5,808 nucleotides of DNA from Acidimicrobiia bacterium. GTDB taxonomy: Bacteria; Actinomycetota; Acidimicrobiia; Acidimicrobiales; Poriferisodalaceae. The notes under the pieces are model-generated. The model searched no databases. It was not told the origin of the DNA and worked only from the letters and a program-made list of their open reading frames with translations. The position numbers and the translations under genes were made by a program. This document shows positions 5,302-5,808 of this stretch, in pieces. The first letter of the stretch is position 1. Each line of letters begins with the position of its first letter. The stretch spans positions 1 to 5,808 of the forward strand of contig JALSTE010000009.1 of NCBI GenBank assembly GCA_026983855.1, given 5' to 3'.

Positions 5302-5808
5302 GTGGATCTGACGCCAGAACTGCCAGCGTCGCAAGTGGGTCCGACGCCTGGGTTCCAGGCATCCAAGGTCGTCATCGTGGCCGGGAAGGGCGGGGTCGGC
5401 AAGACGACGGTGACTGCCACCCTAGGGCTGGTGGCGGCGGACTCCGACCGATCGGTGCTGTTCCTCGAGGTCGACGGCACCGGAGCCCTGTCCTCGGCCC
5501 TGGCGGTGCCCACCCCCGGACCTGAGCCGGTACCGGTCCCCCACGACCCCGAAAGACTACGACTGGCCGCAATCCGGCCCCGGGAGGCCCTCACCGGCTA
5601 TCTCGGTGATCACGGGCTCACCCGCCTGACGGGCCGTCTGTTGCGCACGGGGATGCTGGACCTGGTCGCCACCGCCACCCCCGGGATCCGTGATCTCGTG
5701 GTTCTGGGGCGCATCCGTCAACTGGCGGAGACCGATCCGGCGGATCTCATCGTCGTTGACGCCCCCGCCGCCGGTCACGCCATCGCGTTCCTACGAACCC
5801 CATCGGAC
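5302..5808 (+). CDS. ArsA/Get3-like ATPase (partial, C-terminus beyond the window)
   Basis: The visible 169 codons encode the nucleotide-binding half of a SIMIBI-class ATPase. After a 20-residue Pro-rich leader comes beta-strand KVVIVA and the deviant Walker A loop GKGGVGKTT (28-36), with the signature lysine Lys29. Next are LFLEVDGTG (53-61), a GIRDLVVLGRIRQ helix (128-140) and the Walker B-like strand LIVVDAPAAGH (149-159). The ArsA/Get3 motif STDPAH is replaced by EVDG, so arsenite transport is unlikely. As I recall it, mycobacterial Rv3679 has the same features (an LVEVEG segment, GLRDVLLTGKI and VDAPPTG), which points to that actinobacterial Get3-like pair rather than true ArsA. GTG 5302 has GGAGG 4 nt upstream, and a TGA at 5275-5277 closes the frame behind it. 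In this family a second ATPase gene usually follows directly. Confidence 0.88.
   Translation, partial: MDLTPELPASQVGPTPGFQASKVVIVAGKGGVGKTTVTATLGLVAADSDRSVLFLEVDGTGALSSALAVPTPGPEPVPVPHDPERLRLAAIRPREALTGYLGDHGLTRLTGRLLRTGMLDLVATATPGIRDLVVLGRIRQLAETDPADLIVVDAPAAGHAIAFLRTPSD
5306..5334 (-). promoter_or_regulatory. Possible nfeD promoter inside the ATPase gene
   Basis: On the minus strand TTGCGA (5334-5329) and TCAGAT (5311-5306) are spaced by 17 bp. Transcription would start near 5299, just before the minus-strand GGAGG. The -10 is poor (three of six consensus bases), so this is tentative; it fits the need for a promoter within the facing gene. Confidence 0.22.

Noticed and set aside
5282..5362. 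NfeD start at ATG 5362 with 27 additional residues
   Set aside because: It would put the signal peptide far from the N-terminus and overlap the ATPase gene, whereas GTG 5281 has GGAGG at a 6-nt spacing and gives a clean signal peptide.
5302..5808. Arsenite-pumping ArsA assignment for the ATPase
   Set aside because: The STDPAH motif is replaced by EVDG, no metal-binding cysteines are seen in the visible part, and no ars genes are nearby.

Overview
This is a very GC-rich window with GTG start codons on most genes, short intergenic gaps and a WhiB-family iron-sulfur regulator, a family confined to Actinobacteria and their phages. I infer an actinobacterium; the flavour (an ArsA/Get3-like ATPase, NfeD, FxsA, selenocysteine genes) would suit Acidimicrobiia or a relative, but the class is a guess.

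Layout. (1) Positions 1-302, minus strand: 5' part of an FxsA-family membrane protein. (2) Positions 303-383: short divergent intergenic region with a possible -10 box and a small hairpin before selA. (3) Positions 384-3394, plus strand: selA and selB, overlapping by 10 bp. SelA makes Sec-tRNA(Sec) from Ser-tRNA(Sec) and selenophosphate; SelB is the elongation factor that brings it to recoded UGA codons. selD, tRNA-Sec and any selenoprotein are not visible here. (4) Positions 3395-3598: a C-rich, G-poor spacer with a 36-bp tandem repeat (2.4 copies), a 10-bp palindrome and a probable promoter. (5) Positions 3599-3862, plus: a small WhiB-like protein with all four cluster cysteines. (6) Positions 3863-3961: convergent spacer with a small hairpin. 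(7) Positions 3962-5281, minus: a full-length NfeD-type membrane protein (signal peptide, ClpP-like domain, membrane bundle, OB domain) whose ClpP-like domain seems to lack the catalytic residues. (8) Positions 5302-5808, plus: 5' part of an ArsA/Get3-like ATPase, divergent from nfeD with only 20 bp between the two start codons.

Functionally there are two blocks: a selenocysteine-decoding operon, and a WhiB / NfeD / ArsA-like cluster. The second recalls the mycobacterial whiB4 neighbourhood (Rv3679-Rv3680-Rv3681c), where a WhiB regulator sits beside a pair of ArsA/Get3-like ATPases. The observations most worth following are the palindrome that supplies a Shine-Dalgarno sequence to both divergent genes at 5288-5297, the degenerate guanine-specificity motif of SelB, and the apparently inactive protease domain of the NfeD protein. 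I do not see an unmistakably new system in this window.
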